Positions 1 through 9,110 are shown, counted from the first letter of the stretch. The stretch: 23,764 bases of DNA from Welwitschia mirabilis (GCA_051453625.1 JBOZIK010000001.1:221543473-221567236), one strand, 5' to 3'. Numbers and translations: made by a program. The notes: a model not told the origin generated them from the sequence alone.

Positions 1-818
1 TAAATATTTGCAATTATTATGAAAAAAAGCATAAGAATAACTTTTTTTAAGAAATAATAGAATATATATTTTATAATTAAAAAAATTAAATTAATGTCTT
101 TATTTATAATAAATTGGCCTTAAATGCTTAATATAAATGTTATTTTTTACATGTTAACACACATCCTAACTAGACTTTTGCTAGTCTCTTAGTAAAAAGT
201 TGATAATAAATTAAAAATATGGAAAATTTTTGNNNNNNNNNNNNNNNNNNNNNNNNNNNNNNNNNNNNNNNNNNNNNNNNNNNNNNNNNNNNNNNNNNNN
301 NNNNNNNNNNNNNNNNNNNNNNNNNNNNNNNNNNNNNNNNNNNNNNNNNNNNNNNNNNNNNNNNNNNNNNNNNNNNNNNNNNNNNNNNNNNNNNNNNNNN
401 NNNNNNNNNNNNNNNNNNNNNNNNNNNNNNNNNNNNNNNNNNNNNNNNNNNNNNNNNNNNNNNNNNNNNNNNNNNNNNNNNNNNNNNNNNNNNNNNNNNN
501 NNNNNNNNNNNNNNNNNNNNNNNNNNNNNNNNNNNNNNNNNNNNNNNNNNNNNNNNNNNNNNNNNNNNNNNNNNNNNNNNNNNNNNNNNNNACATAATAG
601 GAATAAAATAGATAACCTACCTAATTAAATGATCATATTATTATTTTTGTGAATTTTTAATGGATCTCAAAATCAATTAAGCATAGTATTAACTAAATAA
701 CTTATAAAAATCTAAGAATTATTAGCAAAATATTAAGTATAAAAGTTAAACAAAATAGAATGCATAAGGCCTTCCATTCCCATATTTTCTTTCCATTATT
801 TAACTTTTCATCTAGCAT
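1..818. other. AT-rich flank with N gap, no gene seen
   Basis: Very AT-rich sequence with many short A and T runs, interrupted by N at 233-591. No start-to-stop frame free of N reaches a credible length on either strand, and I see no splice pattern or transposon terminus. It is the genomic flank into which the Copia element at 824-9274 inserted. Confidence 0.6.
233..591. other. assembly gap (359 N)
   Basis: Run of 359 N. The odd length suggests an estimated mate-pair gap rather than a default-size gap. Any reading frame spanning it is meaningless. Confidence 0.99.
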
Positions 819-823
819 ATATG
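819..823. repeat. target-site duplication ATATG, left copy
   Basis: ATATG lies immediately outside the left LTR terminus (TGATAGG...). The same five bases occur at 9275-9279, immediately outside the right LTR terminus. Five-base duplications are what Copia integrase produces. Seeing a perfect pair at the independently chosen LTR ends confirms both boundaries. Confidence 0.9.
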
Positions 824-1058
824 TGATAGGATCGTGAACCCTAGAGGGGGGTGAATAGTTCTTTAAAAATTTCAACATAATATTCTAAATGAATCTAATT
901 TAAAATAAAACTCGCATATAAAAATAAACTAATCTAGAAAATGCACAGTATGAGAAAATAATGAAAGTAAAGAAATAAAAACTGAAAACACAAAAATACC
1001 AATTTGATGTAAGACAGATTTATAGTGGTTTAAGACACCCCCAACACCACACTCGACG

Positions 1059-1345
1059 NNNNNNNNNNNNNNNNNNNNNNNNNNNNNNNNNNNNNNNNNN
1101 NNNNNNNNNNNNNNNNNNNNNNNNNNNNNNNNNNNNNNNNNNNNNNNNNNNNNNNNNNNNNNNNNNNNNNNNNNNNNNNNNNNNNNNNNNNNNNNNNNNN
1201 NNNNNNNNNNNNNNNNNNNNNNNNNNNNNNNNNNNNNNNNNNNNNNNNNNNNNNNNNNNNNNNNNNNNNNNNNNNNNNNNNNNNNNNNNNNNNNNNNNNN
1301 NNNNNNNNNNNNNNNNNNNNNNNNNNNNNNNNNNNNNNNNNNNNN
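1059..1345. other. assembly gap (287 N)
   Basis: N run inside the 3' LTR. The matching part of the 5' LTR lies between about 7420 and 8048. Confidence 0.99.
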
Positions 1346-1590
1346 TCACTTATTCTAGAATCAGTATATTTAATGGAGCTCTCCTCTTGTAGAAGTAAAA
1401 CAATTGAAGCTCTTGATCTGGCCTTAAAGGTAGAGAGGATGTTAATAGTAGATCTCCTTCGGTCAAAAATATGGATGCCAAGATACAAAAAGTGATAATC
1501 ACTCAAATCTAATGCTTGATCCTTCAAATCCAATAGATTTGTCTAAATGAAAATGATTCCAAAAGATTCTTTTGTCATCTATGTCTTAGC

Positions 1591-1598
1591 TATTTATA
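1591..1598 (-). promoter_or_regulatory. TATA box of the 3' LTR
   Basis: The reverse complement reads TATAAATA, followed by GC, a strong plant TATA box. It sits between the motif-rich U3 part and the R/U5 part of the LTR. The equivalent position in the 5' LTR is 8293-8300 (TATAAATG). Transcription would run toward lower coordinates, starting about 30 bases on. Confidence 0.55.
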
Positions 1599-2408
1599 TT
1601 AGAAAAACTTCTAGGGTTTATTACATTTGAAATGCACCTCTAATAACTATAAATGATTAGAAAATGTCTACTTAATGGCTACATAATGGATACATAATGT
1701 TTACAAAAATTTTATTTCCGCTCTATCCAGTTGACCCCATAAAAATTTGTTCGATCCCATGTGGTGCCATGAGTTACACAGGTCGCTTGAGTGAGAAATG
1801 TAGTTACCCCAATTTCTTAGGACTTCCTATCCAGTCAACCTCATCTGGGCCTAGTCGACCCCAGTCCGGTCATCTGCTATTCATTTGGTCACTTGTTCCT
1901 CTGATAAAATTTATTTTTAGTTTTCTGCATTGAGTCTAGTTGACCCCTTTAGGTTTCCGATTGATCCTATGATGATTGGCTTAGGTGTACCAGTTGTATA
2001 GTGCTTAGGTCCGGTCGACCTCATATAGGTCCGGTCGAACCTTATCATTCAGTTGGAGGATACTATTTATCAAGTCCTCAAATCTGGTCAATCTCATATA
2101 GGTTTGATTGACCCCTTTTCATTCGATTTAGGGACACTAGTTCTTGAGGTTATAGGTCTAGCTAACCCTATCAAAAATCTGGTCAACCCCTCTAGATGCA
2201 GTTCATTTTCTATCTGCTTTAGATGCAGTCAACCCCTTGAAAATCCGGTCAATCTTATCTTGAGGGTAAATGAACTAACAGGTTTCTAGTACTTAGAAGT
2301 TAATCATTTTAGTTCCATATTTTAACCTATAAGTAATTTAACATCTTCTGCATAAAATACACAAAATTTTCTATATAAAAAATATTAGTTTGATATCAAT
2401 TGGCAAAA

Positions 2409-2634
2409 CATAATCCAACAATCTCCCCCTTTGATATTGATGGCAAACACTACTTAGTTGTGACAAACTTANNNNNNNNNNNNNNNNNNNNNNNNNNNNN
2501 NNNNNNNNNNNNNNNNNNNNNNNNNNNNNNNNNNNNNNNNNNNNNNNNNNNNNNNNNNNNNNNNNNNNNNNCATAATCCAACAATCTCCCCCTTTGACAT
2601 TGATGGCAAATAATACTTAGTTGTGACAATTTAG
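2409..2634. repeat. duplicated contig ends around a 100-N gap
   Basis: Bases 2409-2471 and 2572-2634 are near-identical 63-base stretches on either side of exactly 100 N (2472-2571). The pattern fits two overlapping contig ends, or two haplotypes, that were never merged. Confidence 0.85.
2421..2433 (-). other. polypurine tract
   Basis: On the minus strand CAAAGGGGGAGAT directly abuts the LTR start TGTTGG. This is the plus-strand primer used in LTR retrotransposon reverse transcription, in the usual place. A second copy with its surrounding sequence occurs at 2584-2596 just past the 100-N gap. That copy is best read as the overlapping end of the neighbouring contig, not as a second tract. Confidence 0.85.
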
Positions 2635-3173
2635 AACTCATAGAAAAACTTCCTCTTACAAAATGTTTATTTGCAAAATAATATTCCAATTTGAAATAAG
2701 TAAAAGCATTTTGAACAAAAAAATTATGTGCTCTAAATCAAACAATTTAATATGTACATTTGAGAGTTTAAAAAGGCACAACTTTATGATAGACATAATG
2801 TGATCATGAAAACTTATTTAACATTGCATCAGATGTTACAAATTTGAGTTTATTTCTAAATATTACAAATACTTTAAACTTTTCAAGTTAAGTACATATG
2901 ATACACAAAAAAACATATTTAATGTATATGATTTTAAAAGGCACAAATAGATTTAGGATACCAAATGACACAAGATTTTGTACTAAAATAGATAATTGCA
3001 TTTCATTAGATATAAGTAAACATTACAAGACTAATCACGCAAGCATTACAAATTAGAAGTGCTCATCAAGAGCATACAACTAAAATCATAAAAAAATATT
3101 CAATAACACAACTAATTCTCCCACTTTTGACATCAATGACAAAGGAGAGAATACAAAACATAATCTGAAAAAT
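2635..3173 (-). other. 3' untranslated region of the Copia element
   Basis: AT-rich non-coding stretch between the stop region of the extra ORF and the polypurine tract. No reading frame or domain is visible. An untranslated stretch here is normal for SIRE-type elements, whose extra ORF precedes the 3' LTR. Confidence 0.6.
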
Positions 3174-4211
3174 TTAATCACACTCTTCTTCTTATTCTTC
3201 TTCTTTTTTCTTCAAAGTCTTCCTCCGATTCTTCTTTATCCCATCTTGTGCGAGCTAAACTAGTGTCCTGTACTGAGGTATCAATAATATCATACCCAGC
3301 TATAATGAGTGCTTTCTTCATATGTCTAGTACGGGAGTTAATCCGTCTCAGATATGAAAGGATCTCATTAGGATAGGCTTTCTTAGAAGAAGGAGATTTC
3401 TAAGATTTTTTAGAAGGGGCAAAAATATGCATACAAGACAAGTTCGCATGCTTAATGGGTATTATAGACTAGAGGATCTCCAATTTTAGATGAAAGGTGA
3501 CACAAAAAAGATAGAAAATACTTGTGATAAGCACAGAGTAGGGTAAAGCCTTAGTTCTATGATACTCTAGCTATGAGACCATATTCTTCAGTATTATGGT
3601 AGGAGCATCAATAGAATTCTCGATCCCTACCAAATACATCAAATAGGATCAATAGCAGGAGGCCTCATCATGATAGCCAGCCAAGGATAAGAAGTTATAG
3701 GTAAAAATCAAATGAAAAAAGCAGTACTTTAGGAAGTAGATAAGGTATGCTTCTAAGTATGCATCTTATCACAGATCTTCCTGGTAACAATAGGTTTGTC
3801 TTCCATGATGTCTCAAAGATGCTAAAACTCTTCATAGTTTCCTCTTGGAAGATCAATCAGCTTTGAAATAAGATTGGTTATTACTCTTATTCACTTCCCC
3901 AAAATGAAGATTTCAAGGGTTCTAGTGTCACAATCAAAAGAAGCATTATAATAAAACATTCTAGTAAGAAAAGGATAAGTAAAACCAGAGACATCTAAAA
4001 AGTGATCAAGATCCTGATTTCTCAGGAGTTGGATAACTTCCCTAAGTTCTTTGAGCTTTGAAGTAGCTATAGATCACTTCTAGTACATTGCTTTCTTCTC
4101 AAACTTTTCAGAAAACTTGGCAACCTTCTTCTCTAATATTCCTTGGTAGAAGATAGCTGGATCCTTAGAAGGGGCCTCCTTTACTCTTCTCCTAGATGAA
4201 CTTTTAGCCAT
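3174..4211 (-). pseudogene. extra ORF of the Copia element, plant-transposon-protein-like, decayed
   Basis: A start codon at 4209-4211 opens a frame of about 140 codons that is readable throughout except for point stops at 4080-4082, 4074-4076, 3891-3893, 3822-3824 and 3813-3815. The N-terminus is basic (MAKSSSRRR), followed by a Lys/Glu-rich helix and then a stretch containing VSGFTYPFLTRMFYYNASF and ISKLIDLPRG. This spacing resembles the 'putative plant transposon protein' domain found in accessory ORFs of plant retrotransposons (family memory, not searched). Further on a frameshift intervenes, and a helical stretch (HMKKALIIAGYD) and an acidic Asp/Glu tail near 3190-3245 end the ORF. Expected length is about 345 codons. 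All five stops replace codons where Trp or Arg would fit, i.e. single transitions. The function of such ORFs is unknown. It sits where SIRE elements carry their env-like ORF, but I see no signal peptide or membrane segment. Confidence 0.7.
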
Positions 4212-4239
4212 TTCAAGACTTTACAAGCAAAATGATTGA

Positions 4240-4298
4240 GAGAAAAACACTAGATCTAAAAGTAAAGCTCTAGATCTTAAAGAAAAAGCACTAGATCT
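4240..4298 (-). repeat. three tandem ~20-bp units in the extra-ORF leader
   Basis: The palindrome AGATCT with its flank (CTAGATCT) recurs at about 4250, 4270 and 4291, each followed by an A-rich tail of similar sequence. In transcript orientation the three units read AGATCTAG(T/A)G(C/T)TTT and so on. They lie between the TATA-like box at 4321-4328 and the start codon at 4211, in what would be the 5' leader. Confidence 0.75.
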
Positions 4299-4320
4299 GA
4301 AATCAATTTAGGTCCTCTCT

Positions 4321-4328
4321 CTTTTATA
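4321..4328 (-). promoter_or_regulatory. TATA-like box upstream of the extra ORF
   Basis: The reverse complement reads CCTATAAAAGAGAGAGG, a good plant TATA context with a purine-rich downstream tract. It lies 110 bases upstream of the extra-ORF start codon. A start site about 30 bases downstream would give a leader of about 80-85 bases. No experimental support is available, and AT-rich DNA produces chance matches, but position and strand both fit. Confidence 0.5.
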
Positions 4329-4384
4329 GGCTATGTGAAATAAGGCAAAATGGAGAAAGAAATCAGGTCCACCCGTACTTTTGC

Positions 4385-4545
4385 ACTATGATCCATTAGG
4401 TCTAGTTAACCGCTCGAGGTTCCAGTCAACCTGTTGAGACACGGGTCTATAATACTAAAAGGGATTCAGGCGACTAGGCTTTCAGGCTGGTTGACCGACC
4501 ACATCTAGTTGATCGAATTATAGATTCAGTCCATCGCCCTACAAT
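4385..4545 (-). promoter_or_regulatory. LTR-like GGTCGACC motif cluster
   Basis: At least six degenerate copies of the motif TCYRGTYRACC are packed here (for example TCTAGTTAACC, TCCAGTCAACC, CTGGTTGACC, TCTAGTTGATCG). The same motif fills the U3 part of both LTRs. In both places the cluster lies just upstream of a TATA box on the same strand. It may be a transposed piece of LTR promoter or a shared enhancer-type array. Confidence 0.55.
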
Positions 4546-4734
4546 TAGTCAAGGGATGGTGACTGAACCCCTATATTATTTTTATGATTAATAATTAAAT
4601 TATAGACATGGGGTGTTATATTAGAATTCTCTAGCAAACATTTAGCTCCATCAAGATTTAGCCTAAAATCATAGTTTGCATGAGGTAACTGATCAATTAA
4701 TTTAGTACTGGATAATATTATCCAACTTCGAATT
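4546..4734 (-). other. spacer at the site of the missing integrase/RT/RNase H
   Basis: Recognisable protease/pre-integrase sequence ends at 4735 and the motif cluster of the extra-ORF promoter begins near 4545. The roughly 190 bases between have stops in all minus-strand frames and no integrase zinc finger, DDE, or YVDD reverse transcriptase motif. The deletion of roughly 3 kb of pol that this implies must have its junction in or next to this stretch. Confidence 0.55.
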
Positions 4735-4989
4735 TTAATTTTTTTGAAAAATTACTTTGTGACCTTCGTCACATAATTGACTCACAGTTAATAAATTATG
4801 TTTTAATCCATTTACATAAATCACATCATCAAGTTTAGGTAACTTACCTCCCTTGATGCATCCTGTACTTTCTATTTTTACCTTTTCATTGTTTCCAAAA
4901 ATAACTTCTCCTCCATTTGTACTTTGTAGGTACAGAAATCTTGATTTTTCTCCTGACATATGCCTTAAGCAACCACTGTTTAGATACTA
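4735..4989 (-). pseudogene. Copia protease / GAG-pre-integrase remnant
   Basis: On the minus strand, YLNSGCLRHMSGEKSRF (from 4986) is the start of the Copia aspartic-protease-like domain, and KLPKLDDVIYVNGLKHNL and LLTVSQLCDEGHKVIF follow, as in the pre-integrase region of Copia polyproteins. The catalytic triplet, Asp-Ser-Gly in active members, reads Asn-Ser-Gly (AAC, 4978-4980). The codon before Tyr is a stop (TAG, 4987-4989) where family members usually have Trp. The frame stops at 4735, after which no pol homology is seen. This is a broken fragment of about 85 residues. Upstream, sequence is lost in the 501-N gap. Confidence 0.85.
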
Positions 4990-5118
4990 ATTGCTCATAC
5001 ATGATCCTTTGAGAGCTATTTGTGTTAGAAAACTTTGAAGATTATTAGCTCTAACCCACTTAGTTTTATTATACTTAGGTAATATACTTTTCTTAGGAAT
5101 AAATTTAAAAGGTAAAGT

Positions 5119-5619
5119 NNNNNNNNNNNNNNNNNNNNNNNNNNNNNNNNNNNNNNNNNNNNNNNNNNNNNNNNNNNNNNNNNNNNNNNNNNNNNNNNNN
5201 NNNNNNNNNNNNNNNNNNNNNNNNNNNNNNNNNNNNNNNNNNNNNNNNNNNNNNNNNNNNNNNNNNNNNNNNNNNNNNNNNNNNNNNNNNNNNNNNNNNN
5301 NNNNNNNNNNNNNNNNNNNNNNNNNNNNNNNNNNNNNNNNNNNNNNNNNNNNNNNNNNNNNNNNNNNNNNNNNNNNNNNNNNNNNNNNNNNNNNNNNNNN
5401 NNNNNNNNNNNNNNNNNNNNNNNNNNNNNNNNNNNNNNNNNNNNNNNNNNNNNNNNNNNNNNNNNNNNNNNNNNNNNNNNNNNNNNNNNNNNNNNNNNNN
5501 NNNNNNNNNNNNNNNNNNNNNNNNNNNNNNNNNNNNNNNNNNNNNNNNNNNNNNNNNNNNNNNNNNNNNNNNNNNNNNNNNNNNNNNNNNNNNNNNNNNN
5601 NNNNNNNNNNNNNNNNNNN
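5119..5619. other. assembly gap (501 N)
   Basis: N run between the gag zinc knuckle and the protease start, hiding the gag-pol linker. Confidence 0.99.
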
Positions 5620-5733
5620 ATCTCTGTCTGATTCTTAATTTGAGTAGCTTTAATCATCATCATTGTTTTCATTGTCCCATGTAGAAATGAATGAGGGATT
5701 CTTTGATTTCCTCTTATCTCTCCTTGTGTTAGG

Positions 5734-5775
5734 ACACTCATTTTCCATATGACCAAATCTTTTGCATCAGTAGCA
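5734..5775 (-). other. gag CCHC zinc knuckle with a stop inside
   Basis: Read on the minus strand, the spacing Cys-x2-Cys-x4-His-x4-Cys is complete (Cys 5773-5775, Cys 5764-5766, His 5749-5751, Cys 5734-5736), followed by Pro. One of the two residues between the first cysteines is a TGA (5767-5769). CCHC knuckles bind the packaged RNA in gag. The frame differs from the long neighbouring reading frame 5025-5957, which is a shadow in this part. Confidence 0.85.
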
Positions 5776-5887
5776 TTGGATCTATTTACCCTTTTCTTGC
5801 TCCTTTTTATGTTGTGATTTCTTTTTGCATTTCTACTTGATTCTCCTTCCTTTTTCTTTCTACGAAGAAATTTTCTGAATCTTCTAG

Positions 5888-6742
5888 CTAAAATAGCAAC
5901 TTCATCATCATTCAAGTCCTCATCTGATCTAATCAGATCTATAGTCTTCCTACACACAATTTAAAGTAATACCTTTCTTTTTATCTTTAACAAATTTAAG
6001 CTCATAGGTTTGCAAATTACCTTGAAGTTCTTTTAATGCCATTGCATTAATTTTCTTGCTCTTTTCGATGGCTATGACCTTTGGTTTGAATCTTTTGGGT
6101 AAGAATCTCAAGACTTTTCTTAGCACTTTTCTTTCCTCCATGTTTTTTTTAAGGATTTCTATTGAGTTTACAATATCAATAAGTCTAAAAAAAAATTGTT
6201 ATAATGTCTTTCCTTCATTCATATGGATATCTTCAAATTTTGAAATAAGCATCTAAAGTTTTACTNNNNNNNNNNNNNNNNNNNNNNNNNNNNNNNNNNN
6301 NNNNNNNNNNNNNNNNNNNNNNNNNNNNNNNNNNNNNNNNNNNNNNNNNNNNNNNNNNNNNNNNNCTAAAATAGCAACTTCATCATCATTCAAGTCCTCA
6401 TCTGATCTAATCAGATCTATAGTCTTCCTACATACAATCTAAAGTAATACCTTTCTTTTTATCTTTAATAAATTTAAGCTCATAGGTTTGCAAATTATCT
6501 TGAAGTCCTTTTAATGCCATTACATTAATTTCCTTGCTCTTTTCGATGGCTATGACCTTTGGTTTGAATCTTTTGGGTAAGAATCTCAAGACTTTCCTTA
6601 GCACTTTTCTTTCCTCCATGTTTTTTTTAGGATTTCTATTGAGTTTACAATATCAATAAGTCTATAAAAAAATTGTTGTAATGTCTTTCCTTCATTCATA
6701 TGGATATCTTCAAATTTTGAAATAAGCATCTAAAGTTTTACT
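5888..6742. repeat. 377-base contig-end duplication around a 100-N gap
   Basis: Bases 5888-6265 and 6366-6742 are the same gag segment with a handful of mismatches and a one-base A-run difference, separated by exactly 100 N (6266-6365). Two unmerged haplotypes or overlapping contigs explain it better than a true tandem duplication, because four other 100-N gaps in this element show the same signature. Confidence 0.85.
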
Positions 6743-7170
6743 TATTTTATAGTTGAGGTTCCTTCGTGTGCTACTTCGAGAATGTTCCAAGATTCCTTAG
6801 CATGGTTATAGTTTACTATGTGTTTGAATTCATCTACGCATACTACACAAAATATGGCATTAAGAGCATAGGCCTCTATGGTGGCTTTTGACTTATCAGT
6901 GATGATCCATTGATCTCGAGCTTTAGAAACTAGGATAGTATTGCCATTTACATCAGTTTGGGTTAACATAGATATAGTGTAACCTTTGTAGATGACTTCC
7001 TCTATGTCGACATCTAAGGATCTAAGAAATATTCTCATCCTAGCTTTCTAGTAAGCATAGTTTGACCCATCAAATATAGATGAACGATCGATGGAAAAAC
7101 CATCAAATGGATTACTCATTTTAGGATTTTAAGGTTAAGATTGGTTAAAATCTAAAGAAGACTCAACTTA

Positions 7171-7182
7171 GCTCTGATACAA
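7171..7182 (-). other. primer binding site for initiator tRNA-Met
   Basis: Two bases inside the 5' LTR the minus strand reads TTGTATCAGAGC. It differs by one base from TGGTATCAGAGC, which is complementary to the 3' end of plant initiator tRNA-Met. Its place and strand fix the transcription direction of the element toward lower coordinates. Confidence 0.92.
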
Positions 7183-8292
7183 AATGATAGGATTGAGAAT
7201 CTTGGGGGGGTGAATAGATTATTTAAAAAATTCAACATGATATTCTAAATGAATCTAATCTAAAACAAAACTTGCATACAAAAGTAAACTAATCTAGAAA
7301 GTACATAATATGAAAAAATAATAAAAGTAAAGTAATAAAAATTAAAAGCACAAAAATACCAATTTGATGTGAGTCAAATTTGTAGTGGTTCAGAAGATCT
7401 CCTACTTTACTCTTGATAATTGGCTTATCGTTAAGCTAGATCTCGGATCTTCATTACTCCACTAAGTGTTCTAAGTTCACCTNNNNNNNNNNNNNNNNNN
7501 NNNNNNNNNNNNNNNNNNNNNNNNNNNNNNNNNNNNNNNNNNNNNNNNNNNNNNNNNNNNNNNNNNNNNNNNNNNNNNNNNNTTTGATGTGAGTCAAATT
7601 TATAGTGGTTCGGAAAACCTCCTACTTTACTCTTGATAATTAGCTTATCGTTAAGCTAGATCTCGGATTTCATTACTTCACTAAGTGTTCTAAGTTCACC
7701 TGTAGCCTACAGAATTTTTCAATCCTAATCTAAATCTTTAGAACAGAATTTTTAAGGTTTACTCTCAACCTTTAGAATGGAATTTTCAAGGATTAGTATC
7801 AACTTTTAGAATGAACTTTTCAAGGATGAGTTTCAACCTNNNNNNNNNNNNNNNNNNNNNNNNNNNNNNNNNNNNNNNNNNNNNNNNNNNNNNNNNNNNN
7901 NNNNNNNNNNNNNNNNNNNNNNNNNNNNNNNNNNNNNNNAAGGATTAGTATCAACTTTTAGAATGAACTTTTCAAGGATTAGTTTCAACCTTAGAATAGA
8001 TTTTTCAAGGCTTACTCTCAACCTTCTAATGTCTCAAAAGCATAGATATCACTCATTCTGGAATCAGTACATTTGATGGAGCTCTCCTCTTATAGAACTA
8101 AAATAATTAAATCTCTTGATCTGACCTTGAAGGTAGAGAGGATGTCAATAGTTGATCTCCTTTAGTCAAAACTATATATGCCAAGATACAAACAGTGATA
8201 ATTAACAAAATCTAATGCTTAATCCTTCAGATCCAATAGATTTGTCTAAATGAAAATGGTTCCAAAAGATTCTTTTATCATCTATGTCTTAG

Positions 8293-8300
8293 CATTTATA
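8293..8300 (-). promoter_or_regulatory. TATA box of the 5' LTR
   Basis: The reverse complement reads AATATAAATG. It is the orthologous position of the better TATAAATA in the 3' LTR. Transcription from here would give the genomic RNA covering gag and everything downstream. Confidence 0.5.
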
Positions 8301-8429
8301 TTAAAAGAGTTTTAGGGTTTATTACATTTGAAATTTACCTCCAACAATTATAAATGACTATAAAATAGTTATCTAATGGCTACATAATGAATACATAATG
8401 TTTAAAAGAATTTTATTTTCCCTCCATCT

Positions 8430-9110
8430 AGTCGACCCCACGAAAATCCAGTCGATCCCATGTGGTGCCGTGAGTTACACAGGTTACCCAAGTGAGAAAT
8501 TTAGTCATCCTAATTTCTTACAGCTCCATGTGGTCATCCCCATCTGGGTCTAGTTGACCCCAGTCTGGCTTCCCACTATTTATTTGGTCACCCGCTTCTT
8601 TGATAAAATTTCTTTCTAGTTTTCTGTATTAAGTCTGGTTGACCCCTTCAGGTGTCCGGTCAACCCCATAACAATCAGCTCAGGCATACTAGCTGCATAG
8701 TGCTTAGGTTCTGTTGACCCCATATAGATCTAGTCGACTCCTTGACATTTAGTCTGGGGATACTATTTATTAGTTTCTCAAATNNNNNNNNNNNNNNNNN
8801 NNNNNNNNNNNNNNNNNNNNNNNNNNNNNNNNNNNNNNNNNNNNNNNNNNNNNNNNNNNNNNNNNNNNNNNNNNNNNNNNNNNCTAGTCGACTCCTTGAC
8901 ATTTAGTCTGGGGATACTATTTATTAGTTTCTCAAATTCAGTCAACCCCATAAAGGTCCGATTGACCCCTTTTCATTCGGTTTAAGAACATTGGTTCTCG
9001 AGGTTACATGTCTAGTCGACCCCATCAAAAATCCGGTCGATCCCTTTTGATGTAGTTCATTTTCTGTCTGCTTTAGGTGTGGTCAACCCCTTGAAAATCC
9101 AGTCAGCCCC
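8430..9110 (-). promoter_or_regulatory. U3 array of degenerate GGTCGACC motifs
   Basis: More than a dozen variants of TCYRGTYRACCCC occur here, such as CTAGTCGACCCC, CCGGTCAACCCC, CTAGTCGACTCC and CCAGTCAGCCCC, at irregular spacings of roughly 15-60 bases. The same array fills about 1728-2255 in the 3' LTR. The core GGTCGACC is a perfect palindrome. An array of this sort upstream of TATA could bind a dimeric regulator, but that is inference. Confidence 0.65.

Larger units (their letters stand above)
824..2420 (-). repeat. 3' LTR of the Copia element
   Basis: Direct repeat of 7185-9274. In element orientation it runs from TGTTGGATTATG (ending at 2420) to ATCCTATCA (824). A hand comparison of 861-1020 with 7221-7380 gave 21 differences in 160 bases, about 17 of them transitions. 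It carries a TATAAATA box at 1591-1598 (reverse complement) and, upstream of that in U3, a cluster of degenerate GGTCGACC-like motifs at about 1728-2255. A 287-N gap (1059-1345) removes part of R/U5. The short frames seen here at 1697-1933 and 2053-2289 are chance readings through the motif array. Confidence 0.92.
5620..7119 (-). pseudogene. gag: Copia gag, decayed, with internal contig duplication
   Basis: The start codon at 7117-7119 opens MSNPFDGFSIDRSSIFDGSNY, a classic Copia gag N-terminus, 52 bases past the LTR. Codon 24 is TAG (7048-7050) where gag proteins have Trp. The frame then stays open to the stop at 6742-6744. Two copies of the next segment (VLRKVLRFLPKRFKPKV... LQTYEL), which is the UBN2/retrotran_gag_2 core, lie at 6428-6619 and 5950-6141. 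They are the same sequence on either side of a 100-N gap (6266-6365), so gag is not really duplicated. A charged stretch (DEDLNDDEVAILARRFRKFLR) and a CCHC knuckle (5734-5775) follow in shifted frames. Gag would form the particle and bind the element RNA. Several stops and at least two frameshifts show that it cannot be made. Confidence 0.88.

Noticed and set aside
170-628. Three open frames across the 233-591 gap
   Set aside because: They consist almost wholly of N. No amino-acid evidence exists.
1030-1533. Minus-strand 167-residue frame in the 3' LTR
   Set aside because: Mostly gap, and the real part is LTR R/U5 sequence also present in the 5' LTR, where it does not stay open.
1697-2289. 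Two 78-residue plus-strand frames
   Set aside because: They read through the U3 motif array of the LTR, on the antisense strand of the element. The matching region of the other LTR has different stops.
6056-6256. Plus-strand 66-residue frame
   Set aside because: Shadow of the gag core on the opposite strand.
5950-6619. Tandem duplication of a gag domain
   Set aside because: The two copies are the flanks of a 100-N gap. The same signature at four other gaps makes an unmerged contig overlap far more likely.
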